This document shows, in pieces, positions 27,605 through 41,200 of a stretch of DNA of 64,000 nt. Position 1 is the stretch's first letter. Every line of letters begins with the position of its first letter. The DNA lies in assembly GCA_026168455.1 (NCBI GenBank), contig CM047426.1:79759986-79823985 (forward strand). Reading direction: 5' to 3'. The notes below the pieces were generated by a model that had not been told where the DNA came from, searched no databases, and saw only the letters and a list, made by a program, of their open reading frames with translations. Source of the DNA: Theocolax elegans. Taxonomy: Eukaryota > Arthropoda > Insecta > Hymenoptera > Cerocephalidae. The position numbers were made by a program, and so were the translations under genes.

Positions 27605-28636
27605 CAGGAGAAAGAAGGCATCACTCCAGATGCGGAAACGCAAGTTTCTCGTGGCGCGCAGTACTTCTTTCCCATTAAGCGTCCTTCCGTTCGCGCCAGC
27701 CCGCCATTAAGATGCTCGTTCTCCCGTAAAATGGAGGGGGTGGAGTCAGGAAGAAAGATGTATTTAATTTCGTTGGGGCCGTAGGTATACGACGCGAGTT
27801 AATCGCTGTATTAAGCCAAGGACGATTAAGCGTGTTGCGCGCGTATTTGCATCGGAACTTTTCGATTTGAATAAAAGGGTGAGTGTGTTCGGGGGAGGTG
27901 GATGTTATAAAATTACGCGCTGTAATGAGTGTTGCGATATTTTAATGGATTCAAAAGCGCGCTTGTTCGGATCCTTGATAATAATGGGACGCGAGCATTG
28001 CAGGTGCTCGATTTTATCACTTGTAGTTTAACTTTTGAGTGTAGCGTTGCAATTAAACTTTGGATGCGTGCGCCGTTTCCTAGGAACTCCCTTAGAAAAA
28101 TTAATTTTCCCTAATTTTTAACCCGTAGCATTATTGACGATAACTTTCGATGTATATATTGACTAGTAACGTTAATTAAAAGTGTACCTATATTTTAACT
28201 AATATTTGCATTAGTACAAATACGATCTGGTATTCCATGTATGCGTATTAGTATCTAACTTTCTGGTAATCCGAAACGGGTGAAATTGAAACATATGCTT
28301 TTTCAGTAATTGGCTAACGTTACTAAAAGACATGTAATTATTTTTAACTTTAGTATACTAAGCGAAAGTATTTTACATCATTATTGGTATACAGAGAAAA
28401 TTTACTGATAACGTTTACTGTGAAAACTGATATTTGATCAGTAACCTGAAAATTACTGTGTTAGCACGGTAAAAATTACAATGTTTCGTTACAAATATTA
28501 TGACTTTTAGGTTAATTTTTCTAGAATAACATAGCTGATATACATCCCAAGTTTAGGGTGACATTATGGCAATTTTTATTAGAGAATTCTCTCCGTATAT
28601 TTCAAATTATTAAAAATAAAAAAATATCTTATTTAC

Positions 28637-28795
28637 CTTCATAAACTGTGAGGGTCGCAGTAGCCGTGACAGCATCACCAACACCATTCTCCGCGAAACA
28701 CTCCAACTCAATGTTGTCGCGAACTGCCTTCACTGGCTCGATCCGTAGCAGTGTCCCATTTAAATATGGAACGACCTGGAATCGTGTTTGGCTTT
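28637..28795 (-). CDS. Lar receptor tyrosine phosphatase, exon coding the second half of Ig domain 1
   Basis: This 159-nt exon has an acceptor (TTCCTCTTTCAG) just upstream and a donor (GAAG/GTAAAT). Both ends are phase 1, so it joins in frame to the exon at 32679-32810. It encodes SQTRFQVVPYLNG...LLRIEP...FAENGVGDAV...TLTVYEG, which matches the C-terminal half of the first Ig domain of insect LAR in motif order (LRIEPV, AENGVGDAV, TLT-YEG). It carries the second disulfide Cys (ECFAEN). LAR is an axonal and synaptic type IIA receptor phosphatase whose N-terminal Ig domains bind heparan sulfate proteoglycans. Oddity: the usual Tyr two residues before this Cys is Leu (IELEC). The next exon, coding Ig2, was not found downstream. 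Confidence 0.9.
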
Positions 28796-31700
28796 CTGAA
28801 AGAGGAAAAAAAGAACATCGCTGTCAAGTAGGAAAGAAACATTCTTGACGAATAAGTGAAATTAAGGTGTTCCTGTTTCTTCAACATTATCGTACTTTAA
28901 TATTTCAGACATCCCTTGCAAGGCTTTGTTGATTATTTACTTCTATGTCAATTAGGTACTGCACATAATGTTACAATAGAAAAGGTATATTTTCATCACT
29001 AAAATGTAGTAAAACTTTAACAAATTTAGTATGCAGCAATTCTTTTATATATGGGTGTACATGAATATTATATTCTCGCGATTTTTTTCTGTTTCACAGA
29101 ATAATAAATATAAAATTAAATAAACTATACGTTATACATCTGAGGAAGTGATACGTACAAAGAGTTTACATTTGGATTTAATAGTTTTGTAAATAGAAAA
29201 ACTCGTATCAACGTCAATGCGTCACGTTTTATACATGCACATGTAGATGTACAACCAGCGATATCTATGATTTATGTGAGAAATTCGCAAGCTTTGAGAT
29301 TTGCAACGAATGTTACGATTTCCAACGTGTATGTAAGAATGAGAAAGCATTACGTTACGCTTCGACAAGTCAGTATGTCATATGACACTATGAAATATTT
29401 AACCATCATACGTGACTTACATTTTTTAAAATTAGTTTATCAGTTACATTTAAGAGAAATCATTTAGAACTACGGGTAGATTTAATAAACGTGGTTGCAA
29501 TAATAACAACAATTTATAATTAAAGATTTCATTTTAATTTTAGAAATATCTGGACAATTATTAATAATGTAATTATCTGACTGTAGCTAACTCTAATGAT
29601 AGACTTAAAAATGCAAACAAACGATACAAATGTTTACATCGTTGTAGATATTATCTGAATATGACAAGTAAAATTATATAGAATTACATTCTTTGAAGAA
29701 GGAAAATGAAACCACCAATGCTACGTGATTTTTATTTTCACATTATTTTAACGGATCTTATTATACTTTGGTAAATTCAATTTTTTTATCCTCGAGGGGG
29801 TATTATTGTAGTCGAAAAAAGTAAAATGGGGAGGAGGCGCCAATTTAACTCTCTTCATTTTTAGACGGATGTTGGCCTCGGTAATCCTAACGGTCTGTTT
29901 AACCCTTTAATTGGCAAATATAGCGATCCACTTTAACGATGTCTGCTTTAAAGCCTCTTGCGTACCTTTGTTATCCGACGGGAGCTTCAATGTGTCTTTA
30001 TTTAACATTAAATTATCATTTTACAAGCTTTATATTTCGCTTTAAAGTTGGTTTTTCATTAAATACTTGGTGAAATGATAAATTTCTTTACAGACCAATC
30101 GACCAAAGCTTTATAATTTATACTAAATTCTTTTTATTGAGATTTGACTTAACAAGGCTTTTGTTTATAAAAGTACATATTAATTTAAAAGAAGTTTTAA
30201 GCTAAAGTATTGTTAGTATTAAATTGTCTTAAATATATATGATTAACATTACATAAGTTATGCTATATTTTATGTAAAAGTACGTTTTCATATTGATTAT
30301 AATATCCAATAATTTTATTGAACTAAAAAATGTCATTTTTCATGATATATTAACGTGTTGTCATTTCAATTGTCCTTTTGTACATTAAAGAGAAATTGAT
30401 TCGTTTAAATTTGATCATATTTACGCTATGTGTGTTAAACGATAATCACTTTTTATAAATTCATACCTTTCAACAAATTAAAAGAAAATTTAAACGACCA
30501 GTTTACGCAGAAAGTTCAGAATTATGTTTATCGAACAGCGAATTAAGTGTCAATTTTAAAATGCTCTTAATCACCCACGACAACAAATAAATACGCGTGA
30601 ATCGAGAAATCGCCTGAATAATTTACTGAACACATTTTTTCTTATCGTAGTTGTCATAATAGCGCTAGATGATTCACCTTTTTTCTCGTAAGTGACACTC
30701 AAAGCGACGTATTTTCGCGTTTAATTATATGCCTTAATTTGTTAATGCTTACGACCTATTGGATCGAGCTTTTTGATCCTTATACAGGCTTCATGGCAGT
30801 TAAACGAATCGAAAACGAGATAACGACAAGGTTAAATTAAAGCTGGCACGATAGCAAAGAACGTTAAAGTTTTTTTAAAATGTATACATTTTTTCTTCTT
30901 TTTGTACCACGTAAACCATTGATTCTTCAAGTTTGCTTTTATCTCTTGTTTCTCTGGTGCAAAATGTTCGAAAAAAAGTTACCGAATTGTTCTTTTATCA
31001 TTACCCATTCTGTTTTAGTCATTTTCTTTTCAAATAAATAATTCATTGAACGATTAGTTCGATGCATGTAAAAAATTTGTAGTGAAAATCAGCTTGAGAC
31101 TGAAGAAGAGAAAGGGAAGCTGGCGAAAATATTATGTAAGTTTGAAAATTTCGACTTTACTACATGCTCTCCTATATTACAGAGACTTTTATGGAATTAA
31201 AGAGATCTTTTTACATTCATTCTCTTTGCGAATAAATAGTAAATAACAAAGGTAGGCAGGGTTGTAAAAACACGTGTATTTTTTAAATATTTATTTAAAA
31301 TTCACGTATTAAATGCGATAATGAAGTTTAAATGTACAATGTCGTTTTAACGAAAACCTGATAAAGAGCTTAAATATTTAGATAGAAAAGTGAAAAATAA
31401 TTCTTGACGTTTGAATGCACGAGCAAAAAGCAAAAAAACCTCATTACGCATCGAAAATTACTTTTATAAATAATACACTGGTAATTGTACAATTAATTTT
31501 AATTTTATAACGATATTTTTATTGCATCTGATGTCTCAAAACGAATGTGCAATGATTAAAAAACTTCAGAGTACACTTTATATTCTTTGCAGTATTTTAC
31601 GTACTTGCAATATTTAATAAAAATACCTATTATTTAATTCAAAGAACATACTCTCTAACGTTTCTACGCATAATAACCTTATTAATTAAAAAAAATTATC

Positions 31701-32678
31701 TGCAATTACTTGAACTGTCTCATATCTTTTGTTAAAACTTAAATATTTATTAGTATAGTAATGGTTACGCGGCAATGGCGTGGGAGCGAGTGCTATACCA
31801 TCCTGTGGTTGAGCGGGCATCTTGCGGCTATAGTGGGCATCCGAATACTGGCTATGGAACTTAAATCTAATGAGAATGCTTTTATTAAAATTTGTTGAAA
31901 CTGCTGGAGGAAATGAGTGCGTTTATATTTTACTGGTGTTCTTGAAACAGTTGTCCAAAACACCATGAAAACACGAACTTTACAATACGTAAAAAATACT
32001 AATAACGTGAGTTATTATTGAGTGCTTATGAGTAAAGTATTCATTTTGACATGTTCTTAAATACATCAAAGATTTGCATCATAATCAACATATGTTGCTA
32101 ATTATATGCATGTTTGATTTCACATGTATGTGCAAATGCATACGCGCGTCAATTCCTCGATGCACACTATATTTTGAAGAGAATCGAAAATAACTGGAAC
32201 CGTTTGCTTGACAAATAGATATTTTTATATATGCATATAATCCAAATTATTTTAAGTAATTCAAACATCATTGGTACACGATGTGCTACTCATTATTTTT
32301 CTTTAAATTTAAGATTATTATTAAAAAGAATTAAAAATATAAAACACGTAGTCACTGAACACTGCATACATATATTTAATAAATATATTTTGATAAAATT
32401 GATTTTTTTCATGTAAGAGTTTAATACCTTCCATCTTAAAGAGCGAGGTATAACTGATTGTTACCATCGGGGCAGTACAAGTTATTTTATGAAAAACTCT
32501 ATAAACACTAGTTAGTTCAATAAAATCATTTTTCGAGGTTATAAGTCAATACAGACACCTTTAACACTTTTCATGCCAAAAGTATATTATGTTTCGTAAA
32601 TTAGCAGATTTTTTTAATAATTGCCTAGTCGATAACAGTCAGGTGTGTCTTTCTTTAATAACAATTGTGAAAACTTAC
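28796..32678 (-). other. Lar intron between the two Ig1 exons
   Basis: This 3883-bp phase-1 intron runs from the donor GTAAGT (32673-32678) to the acceptor CAG (28796-28798). It is AT-rich. One GC-richer island at about 29820-30000 may be regulatory. Another, at 31755-31865, is open on both strands (see findings). No other exon was recognised. Confidence 0.85.
31755..31900. other. Isolated GC-rich island, open on both strands, unassigned
   Basis: A roughly 110-bp GC-rich block in AT-rich intron. On the plus strand a 46-codon frame starts with ATG at 31760. On the minus strand a frame of about 84 codons without a start codon at its head crosses the same block. The block contains two related segments beginning GCGGGCATC and GTGGGCATC, each followed by GGCTAT. 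It could be a decayed mobile-element piece or a conserved non-coding element; I recognise no family. Confidence 0.25.
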
Positions 32679-32810
32679 GAGCAATTTTTCTCCCATTTTT
32701 CCGCCAATGAATTTGTGGTTGAGGTGAACTCGTGGCGCTGCAAAAGAAGGTCGCGACACCCCCAACTTTGACCGTCTGGGACTGCGGCTTAACCAGGAAC
32801 CTTGGCGGGC
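32679..32810 (-). CDS. Lar receptor tyrosine phosphatase, exon coding the first half of Ig domain 1
   Basis: This 132-nt exon follows a pyrimidine-rich acceptor (TTCTTTTGCCAACAG) and ends at a consensus donor (C/GTAAGT). It starts two bases into a codon and ends one base into the next, matching the downstream exon. It encodes PPRFLVKPQSQTVKVGGVA, then the first disulfide Cys (FFCSA) and the core Trp with a basic stretch (HWRKNGRKI). Drosophila LAR Ig1 has the same order: an RKPQ-type start, VGGVASFYC and WRKNGKK. The basic stretch is the known glycosaminoglycan-binding patch of LAR-family Ig1. The upstream exon must end in phase 1 and should carry the signal peptide; it was not identified with confidence. 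Confidence 0.92.
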
Positions 32811-34698
32811 CTGTTGGCAAAAGAAATAAACAAATTCACGTTATTGATATTTATTCAACATTACTCGCATTTTTAGTAATTCGTCTAAGTTAAAGATATT
32901 ATGCATTTAAAATATGTATTTTTTATCATTGGATATTATAACTGATTATTATAATAATATATTCATAAAATATATGCAGAAATATTAAACCTTCTACATA
33001 TACATGTATTTATAAATATATAACAGTTAAACATTGTTAAACATTAATTATTAATAATTTGTAATTCCGCATATACTGTATATTGCAAAATTGTATAACG
33101 CTACTTTAAGTAATAGGACATTGCTAAATCATTGTTGTTTAAGCATTAAATAACTACCGGTTATCGTATACATTATCTTTTGCAACAAAAATGATTTACA
33201 CAATTCCATTTAACAGATAATGGTTTATTCGTTATAAAGTGTGGTTCTTTACAGACAAAGATGATCGAAAAAGAAGGAAAGATCTCTGATGAAGAAGCGA
33301 AGTATCTAAAGCTTGACTAACTGCAAAATTGATCTCAAAATTTTGTTATCGCTCGTTTATGGGTATTTTTGCGCAAGGCGGGAGGCATTTAAGTGCCATT
33401 CTCGCTCGTAAAGCGACTTTTACGACTGAGGGCTTGAGGTCTCTGGGGCTATCTGATATACGGCTCCAAATAATCATCAATCAGGACACCCCCACCCCCC
33501 TCCGTACACCGTATACAAAACGCATCGGTCAAACTCCCCAAAGAAAAACACTTTGTGAAGTTAATGCTCTGATCTTTAGTTTATAAGTAATTAACACTCT
33601 TATATTGATATTAACTTGTTGCTCTTTTTAATATTGATTGATGCTATTGTAAAATATTCATTTTATTTAGTGATATATTAGCGTTGCAATATTGAAAAAA
33701 TTACCATAATAATTTTCAGTTTAACATTATAATTGTAGTAATAAGCAATAATTTGTTATTAATTGGTAGCAAAATGATATGAACTACTATGACATTTATG
33801 ACATTTACCTTCTAATAACAATTTTTTGACAAGTTTATTCAGGTGCAGTTTTAATTACACAGAATAAACTCACGTTTAATAGTTTATTATTGAAAAAGAA
33901 GAAAAAAAACATGACTTCATTCAAGTTAGAATTTTATTTTTCAACTTTCAAGCAGGAAAATTCTAGTTCACCGCGAAATGTTCTTTTCTGAAATAAAAGT
34001 CGAAAATAAAATTTCTACTTTAAAAACTCTAGAAAGGAAGCCATAAAAGCACGCCTTTATCTTTTTGATGCTATGCGCATTTTTTACACAAGCACACTCT
34101 AAATATTTCAGAGTGAAAATTTCAGTCTTTAAAGCAGTTACGAGAAAACTCGTTCGATTTAAAAGGAATGATTCATATCGCGCGCCGCGGATACATTTGT
34201 AATTTAAAACGTCCGTCAAGTTTTCTAGTATCAGTACCATATTGTATCACTCGAAAGATAAAACCGCTTTGAAATAATTATAAAGCGAGTTTCCTAAATA
34301 ATTTAGCCCTAAAAATGTTATTCTGAGCGAATCAATTCCAACCGACACGTGTTATCAAAAGCCGCTTTCAATTCGTGTATCGGTTACCTTCACAAAACAA
34401 CCCGACATCTATTGTCTCGCCCGAAAAGATAACGTTTCGTCCTTTAACAATTTCCCCTTTGACATCTGATATTCCAGTTATTAACCCCATAAAGAAACAA
34501 TTACGTATTGTTCTTGATAAATCAGCTGTACGATTAAAAAGCCAATTTGCTTCTTTGATAATTAACCAAGCTGAATGATTAACTTTTTTTATTTTATCCT
34601 TTTATTTTTAGTCATAAGACTTTATTATTTTATTACTTTTTAACATTATCCGAGTAGTAAACTTCAATTAAAAATTTAAAAATGTAACAATTTTTTTA

Positions 34699-34702
34699 TT
34701 AA
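34699..34702. repeat. TTAA target site (left)
   Basis: TTAA directly before the left inverted repeat, matched by TTAA at 35069-35072. Confidence 0.7.
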
Positions 34703-35068
34703 CGGGATGTCGGACACAAATTATTCAACCTATAAATTATTTCTAAAACATTAAATTAAAAGTCTGGAAAATTTCATACGGATAGCTTGAAACATAAGAA
34801 GGGCTTAAAATTTTGATTTTTTTAAGAAACAATCATTTTCTAAATAATAATTGAGTAAACAATTTTTGGTCGGTAATTATTAGTCGAAAAAGGCATAAAG
34901 TTTCAACTCATACATCGTAATTAAAGTATCAATTTCAAAATCTGGAAAAATTTGAGTATACTGTTTAAAACATGCCTAAGAGCCTGACGTTTAGGACTTT
35001 TAGAAAAATGATTCCATTTGTTTATAAAAAAAAGTAAAAAATGACCATTTTCTGAGTCCGACATCCCC
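34703..35068. mobile_element. piggyBac-like MITE, 366 bp, TTAA-flanked
   Basis: The left end CGGGATGTCGGAC and the right end GTCCGACATCCCC are inverted repeats (12 of 13 matching). They are flanked by TTAA on both sides (34699-34702 and 35069-35072), the piggyBac target signature. The AT-rich interior has no transposase. It contains two diverged copies of a segment beginning TCTGGAAAA (near 34762 and 34941), as if the interior arose by duplication. It would be moved by a piggyBac-type transposase in trans. Superfamily is inferred from TTAA and the GGG-type ends. Confidence 0.7.
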
Positions 35069-35202
35069 TTAAATTAATATTATTCGTGATTCAAATAAAT
35101 GAGACACAGAGAACTTTACATTCAGCTAATAAAATATAAATGGACAGCATTTTCAAAAGATAATAAAAATAAATAAACAAATACTCGAATAAAACCCCTT
35201 AC

Positions 35203-35217
35203 TTCACACTTTTCCAC
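35203..35217 (-). other. Possible 15-nt micro-exon (weak)
   Basis: On the minus strand a tract of about 30 mostly T/C bases leads to ACATGCACAG, a very good acceptor. Fifteen bases later comes GTAAGG, a good donor. If spliced it would be a 15-nt exon. It does not fit the phase-1 coding boundary of the Lar exon downstream (phase-1 reading meets TGA), so it could only be untranslated or belong to another transcript. Confidence 0.15.
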
Positions 35218-38200
35218 CTGTGCATGTAAAAAAGAAGAAGAAAAAAGAAACAACGAGCATTACGAAGCACAAGTCACGCGTACAGGATTCTTTGGAACGC
35301 CACAGGCAGAAATCGTACCAACAACTCGCGAAAAGTTGTGTATTACCCGACAAAGCCGCGGTCGCCCGGCAAATGGATAATGTTTTGTCGAACGAAAATA
35401 GGTACGCGGGCGCGCGCGTTTCGTGTTTTAATGGGTCTGGGAAAGGGGATGAAGGGGCAGGGGTTTGGGATACCGAAATGTCCGAAATTAAGTGCCACTC
35501 CTCCCCCAAGCTCTTTTCTCCCAGTGCTGTTTCTACGCCACTCGGGTATTCACACGTACGAGGTTAACGCGTCCGGAATAATACGAGGCCGATAGAGCTG
35601 CCCCACGGCGGCAACGCGAGAAAGACGTCCGACTGCAACGGAGAATTTTATTAATTAGCTCTCGCACAAATTCTCCTCTATTGAATAGCTAAAAAGGATT
35701 TGCCGTTTGCTTAATTTATGCCAGTTGTTATCGTCGAGGGGTTATTGTTAATTATTATTGTTATAAATGTTATTGTAACGTCGATGTCATTGAATTATTG
35801 TTTTATTTTACTTGTACATTTTGGCGCATGTTTTCTCACAAAATAAATGAATGTAAATTTAATAGTGACTACCGAGTACCCGTATTGTAAAGAGGAATGC
35901 TATTATTATATTCTAAATTTAATGTAATATGTAGTATAAATTAATGTAGAATTGTTAAACTATTTCAAGATTGTTATTGTCAAATAAAATGAAAATTTAA
36001 TCATTGAAAGTATCACAATTTTACATTATTATTTAAAAGGACATAAAGTTTTAGGTATACGGTTTGCATAAATTACAGAAATGATTGAAAACAATAAAGT
36101 TTTAAATATTTTTGAGCATATTTCTATATAATTTTGGAATCTTAAAATAAATGTATATTATAAAGAATTGGATGAATTATCCTCACTTATAATGGAAATT
36201 CGTGTAATAATTGATTATTATACTACGTTTCCGAATACATATTTGAATTTATTATTTTTAATAATATGGTCAATGTAATGAATTTCGAATCGGGTTATGA
36301 ATCGTCAAATTGATTTCAGATAGTTGAAATAATTAAATCCGGTAATTGGTGGTAGCATTTAATATGCTTTTAATATAAAATAATTATTATAGAGATGTTT
36401 CAAATTAGCTTAAAATGAGAAATTGAATTTAAACAGTGACAAAGTATCATTGATTCCTTGTGTATTAGATTGACGGTTTTAATTAAAATGTCAAATATTT
36501 CAAAATGTGTATGTTTAACTTAACATACAATACTACTTTGATTCTGTAGTGTAACAGCCACCGTAATATATAATCTCGTGTCCGATTTAAAAATACAATA
36601 AGTAATAATTTTTTAGAATGTTAGTGAAATACTTAGTTAATAAAGTATAACGGCATATTAGAGTTTTAAAATAAGAATTTTCAGAACAATTTTCACACAC
36701 CTGAAATATTTACGAGGTTGACGCATTAAAAAATCACAGCTTGTATCATCTTAAGATAAAAAAAGTGGTATAATAAAAAAACACCGAGGATCAACAGCCA
36801 CGTTATAGATACGCGTGACAGGGCGATTTTTATTGGCGCGGGTTAAGTGCGGGAGCTGCAGCTATTTTATTTATAACGCAGGGCGCAAAGGCGTAACGCT
36901 CGCGCACCTGTGACGCCCCTCCGCATAATTTATGGCCCCGCGAATTAAAGGACAAAGTGAACGAGCGATCGATCTATCGGTAAATTCGAGTCTTGCCGGT
37001 GTAATGCCATCGTAATTCCCGAGGACTATACCTCGGCGACTTTGGTCAAATATGTGAGCCATGGATACGCAACGTAAACTTGTAATACTTGCTGCGTTAC
37101 TTAATTGCAAATTTATTACTATTCAAACATTTGACACTATTATTAAAAAAAGGATTTCAGTTGAATAAACGATTAATTACTTGCGTGAAATAACTGTGCA
37201 CATTGAAACACGAAACCTTTTCAAGGACGAATATAAATACATACAATTTGTAAAGTGAGTTAGGTTTTAATTAAAAAACAATTATACTTGTAATATAATG
37301 CACACACGAGTTAAATAATAATGTTGTGATTGACCTTTAATTGAAATATCATTATTTAAAAAAATAATATATGATATGTTTTAATACGTGTTTTCTCCAA
37401 TTGCAGTTTTTGTACTCTCCAATATTGATCGGTGGTGTATTAAATGGGGTACACGATTTTAAAACAGATTATGAATGATATGGAGCATCTATATATATAT
37501 ACATAATTAGCTTTAGAATAGGCAGGAATAATAATTGGTCTTGAAATCTTTATCAAATATTAATTTGTACAAAAATAGCACTTCGTCGTCGAATTAATGT
37601 TGCTTGTCGAGCAAAAATGCATTTTATCCTCTATAAATTCGATCATAATAAAATAAAATCTGAAAAAAAGTATTATTATGTATTTAATAGCGTAAAATGT
37701 GAATATACATATGTTTCAATGACAAAAAAATAAGAATATACAAGCAGATACAAGAAAAATCAGGAGCGCGGTTAAGCGACCACGACTAGTGGTTAATGGG
37801 TTGTCGGCTCTCACGCGGAGGTCATAACGGGTCAGCGGTCCCGCTGCGACGACTCGAACGATAAAATTCATTTTCGAAATTGGCTCGCTCGCGGCAGACG
37901 TTATACGAGCGTTGCGTGGATGTGCGCCTAAATACTCGTTCCATTAAAGCTCCATTATCCGGGCGGTTCGACGCGCGGTAGAAAAGGCGAAAACGGGGAC
38001 GGTGAATAAAGGACGATTTTGATCGCGAGACGCGTGGATTCCGCATCTCTGTATGGAGTCTGAATTGTATTTTTGTTTAAACGCTTTTGTTACGCTATCA
38101 CATTCTTTAGCAAGTTTTGAAAGTTTACGCCATTTAAGTCATAAATTAAAGTTTCTTAATATATGTGTTGTAAGTTTATATTGATTTATGTAACAAAGAT

Positions 38201-41200
38201 TTGTATGATATTAATCATTTGCAAATTTGAATGTGCATTAAAAGTATCAACTACGTAAACTTTACACAATTTATTTATTAAAAAATGTTTCGTTATAAAT
38301 ACAATTTTAGGTCAATTTTGAATGATATATGCAAACTTTAGAATTTGTATATACATATTAATTAACAGAGTATTTTATTAAACATTACAATATTCTCATC
38401 AATTTTATTTTTTATTGTAATTGAACTTGAATAACTTTATGAAAATTAACAAAGTTCAAAAATTCCCTTGTTATATTGAATTAATTAAAATAATATTTTA
38501 ACTATATATATTTTTTAATTGTTTGAAATTTATTGTGTTAATACGATTTTTATACCAAAGATCTAATTTATTTAATTAAAATAATGAAATATATTAACTC
38601 TATAAATTAATTAACTACTGGTGACCTCAATTTGCACAGTAAATTGAACTGATATAATTAACAGTACAATTGAATAAAATAATACACAGTTATAACATTT
38701 TTAACGATGTAAGTAGAGCTTAATCGAATTAAGAAGAAAATAATGTCAAAACATCATTTACAATTAAATATCTCTTTAGTCTATAGCTAGCAAAAAACGA
38801 TTTCGTTTTATTATCAAGTGCCGTATGTATTTCGTTACATCCCGTACTCGATTATACGTAATTTTCTGTCCTCCTTCTAGGGAATATCATCGGTTTTTCG
38901 CGTATAGAAACCTCATTGGCCGCGCGTACATCCTCCAGTTTTCTCGTAATACTTGCGTAGGCTTTTCCGATGCGCGTGACACGCTTACGTGATTCGAACG
39001 ACGGGAGAACGAAGACATAATAGCTGCGGAAGCCACACCGGCATTCAAAATCAAGAGACGAAAAAAAGTTGGAAACTCGTGTATACGAGATAAAAAAACA
39101 AATGAATCTCAAAATCGGGGACTATTGAGAATCCATCAGGAAATATACCATAATTACGTGCGTGTTTCGGTGCCTGTTTTTTTTGCCATTGGATGAAATT
39201 TCGCGCGAACAAAGAAAAATTCCGAGAAACGTAACTTCCCATCTTTTTTGTACCAGTAAGACTACTTAGGATGTTCTTCGCGGAGTTGCTATTTACTTTG
39301 CAAAAAATGAATTTAAAATGTGCTGCAGTTGGAGTTTCTTAAAGTACGCGTTAAAAGCGAAGTGGAGTTTTTATTATTTTGAACAGAATGCTGGTTAAGA
39401 AGCAAATTGTAAAAGGTATCTTTGTTCTTTCTTTAGAATTTTCGTAGTGAAAAATGCTCTTTTATATTTCAAAATTTTACGAATATGAATTTTTATTAAA
39501 TTCATTAATTTTTAATAGAAAGCTTAAATACGTATTAATTTAATAAAATAAAACTTTTGTTTTTTTTGTAACAAGTTTTTATTACTTGCAGCAATGATTC
39601 TAATATAATTGTCAGTGGTAATTAACAAATTTAAAAATTAATTGAATAAATAATTAAACAACTTGCAATGTCCAATTTATTGAAAAAATGTCAAAGTATT
39701 ATTTTATATTTGGTTAGATTTACATTAAATGTTTAAATACTTCTGTTCATAGCTCTCTAAAATAGTTTACTTTTTTAAAATAAAAATACAAGTATTTCCG
39801 TGGTCGTATTATATGTTCATTAAGTAATCAAAATATATAATATATATTTAATAATAAGTCGGTATTTTTAAAATACTTTAGCTGTAAAACATTATGTTAA
39901 AATGTTTAAAAATATAAATGGTCAAAAAACAAATATAATAGATAAAACAAAAATTAGATTGATCGTTACAACGAAGAATAACCGGCGAAAAAAAAGGAAA
40001 ATATGACACTGGAGAATGCAGGCTTTTTATTACCCGACGAAGTCCGATTTTCTCCCAAGAAACTCCAGATAGAGTGAGCTGTTTTATTAACTCTTTTAAG
40101 CATGGCTGAGAGGCTTAGGAGAGAAAAGTTTCTTGTCTACTGCCTGCTCGCATTGTTTTTCCGCACTTTTTGATTTTTATAGCTTGCGCGGAGATCCACC
40201 GATTACAAAAATTGAAAAGCATTACTTTTATTAGAATAATTAATCGAACTAATTTCGAAAACTATTTCATTATTCCTTCCCCTATCAGAGAAAAATGGCG
40301 TTTGATTATATTTCACTATGCTCTTGTCAATTCTCATTGTGAAATATTGCTTAACGCATGATCGAAATACTACCTTTCAAACGTTTATCATTCGCACGCT
40401 AATAGAAAAATTGAACCAATTTTAATTTTAGTTACGTATCCATTGATTTATCTCTATATTGAAATCTTTATTTTCAAATTGTTCATGCAGAAAATTTGAC
40501 GAAAATAGATAAGATATAATTTTTTTTTCATTCATAAAAATTGGCTGTTCTTCATGGAATTTATGGTATATTAATTGCAATTAGTGCTGATACAGGGAAA
40601 CTGTGAATTTTATTAATTAGATAGTAAAGTTATGAAAATTTTTAAAGCTTAGTTTTAATTAAATAGTTTATAATAATTTTTGTATTAATTCAAAATGAAT
40701 GCGTTCGTGAATATCTACGCGGTTTCACACTGTATAATTATGTAATTCGAATTTCTATGATAGAATTATTTCAGCAGAATGTCCAATTTGCACATCTACT
40801 TCAAAGTTATTCATTCTTGGAAATTAGTATGGTGCAAAATGTTAATTAATTGAAATTACAATTAACGTAGTACTATTGTGATAATAGTTTCTTTGTTATT
40901 AATAAATTAATACTTTAAAAAACATAGGTATACGATTCTTCTTCAATAATCTTTGATGAGTACATTGAAAAATCAATATCAAGTTTTATTTCTTGACCTC
41001 TCACAATTCTGAATATATATTTGAAAATAAATTTACGACACGAAGTTTTATGACATCTACACCTATTTTATTTATTTATACAGCATTTAAATTATTGATT
41101 TGAAGATAGAAAACATCGTGGACAGACATTGATGAATGCTCAACAAAGAAAAATTTATTACTCTGAAGTACACGATAATTTTTACCATAGTAATAATATC

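Larger units (their letters stand above)
12439..28636. other. Presumed Lar intron between BEL/Pao element and the second Ig1 exon: no gene seen
   Basis: I found no exon, tRNA or known RNA gene in these 16 kb. GC-richer islands lie near 12700-13080, 13660-14680, 15490-16140, 16450-16640, 17340-17990, 18530-19400, 20860-21180, 21480-22200, 23220-24180, 25370-25760 and 27230-28090. They alternate with very AT-rich DNA. Simple repeats include CT runs (14184-14205, 23954-24016), a GA run (27569-27604), an 8-bp AT-rich tandem (18331-18369) and CATA/TA repeats near 22380-22415. A POU-type ATTTGCAT site lies near 27845. Long open frames over the CT/GA repeats are compositional. I searched by eye for a minus-strand Ig2 exon of Lar and did not find one. 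Confidence 0.5.

Noticed and set aside
37968..37985. GGTTCGACGC, resembling a tRNA B box
   Set aside because: No matching A box, acceptor stem or cloverleaf around it.
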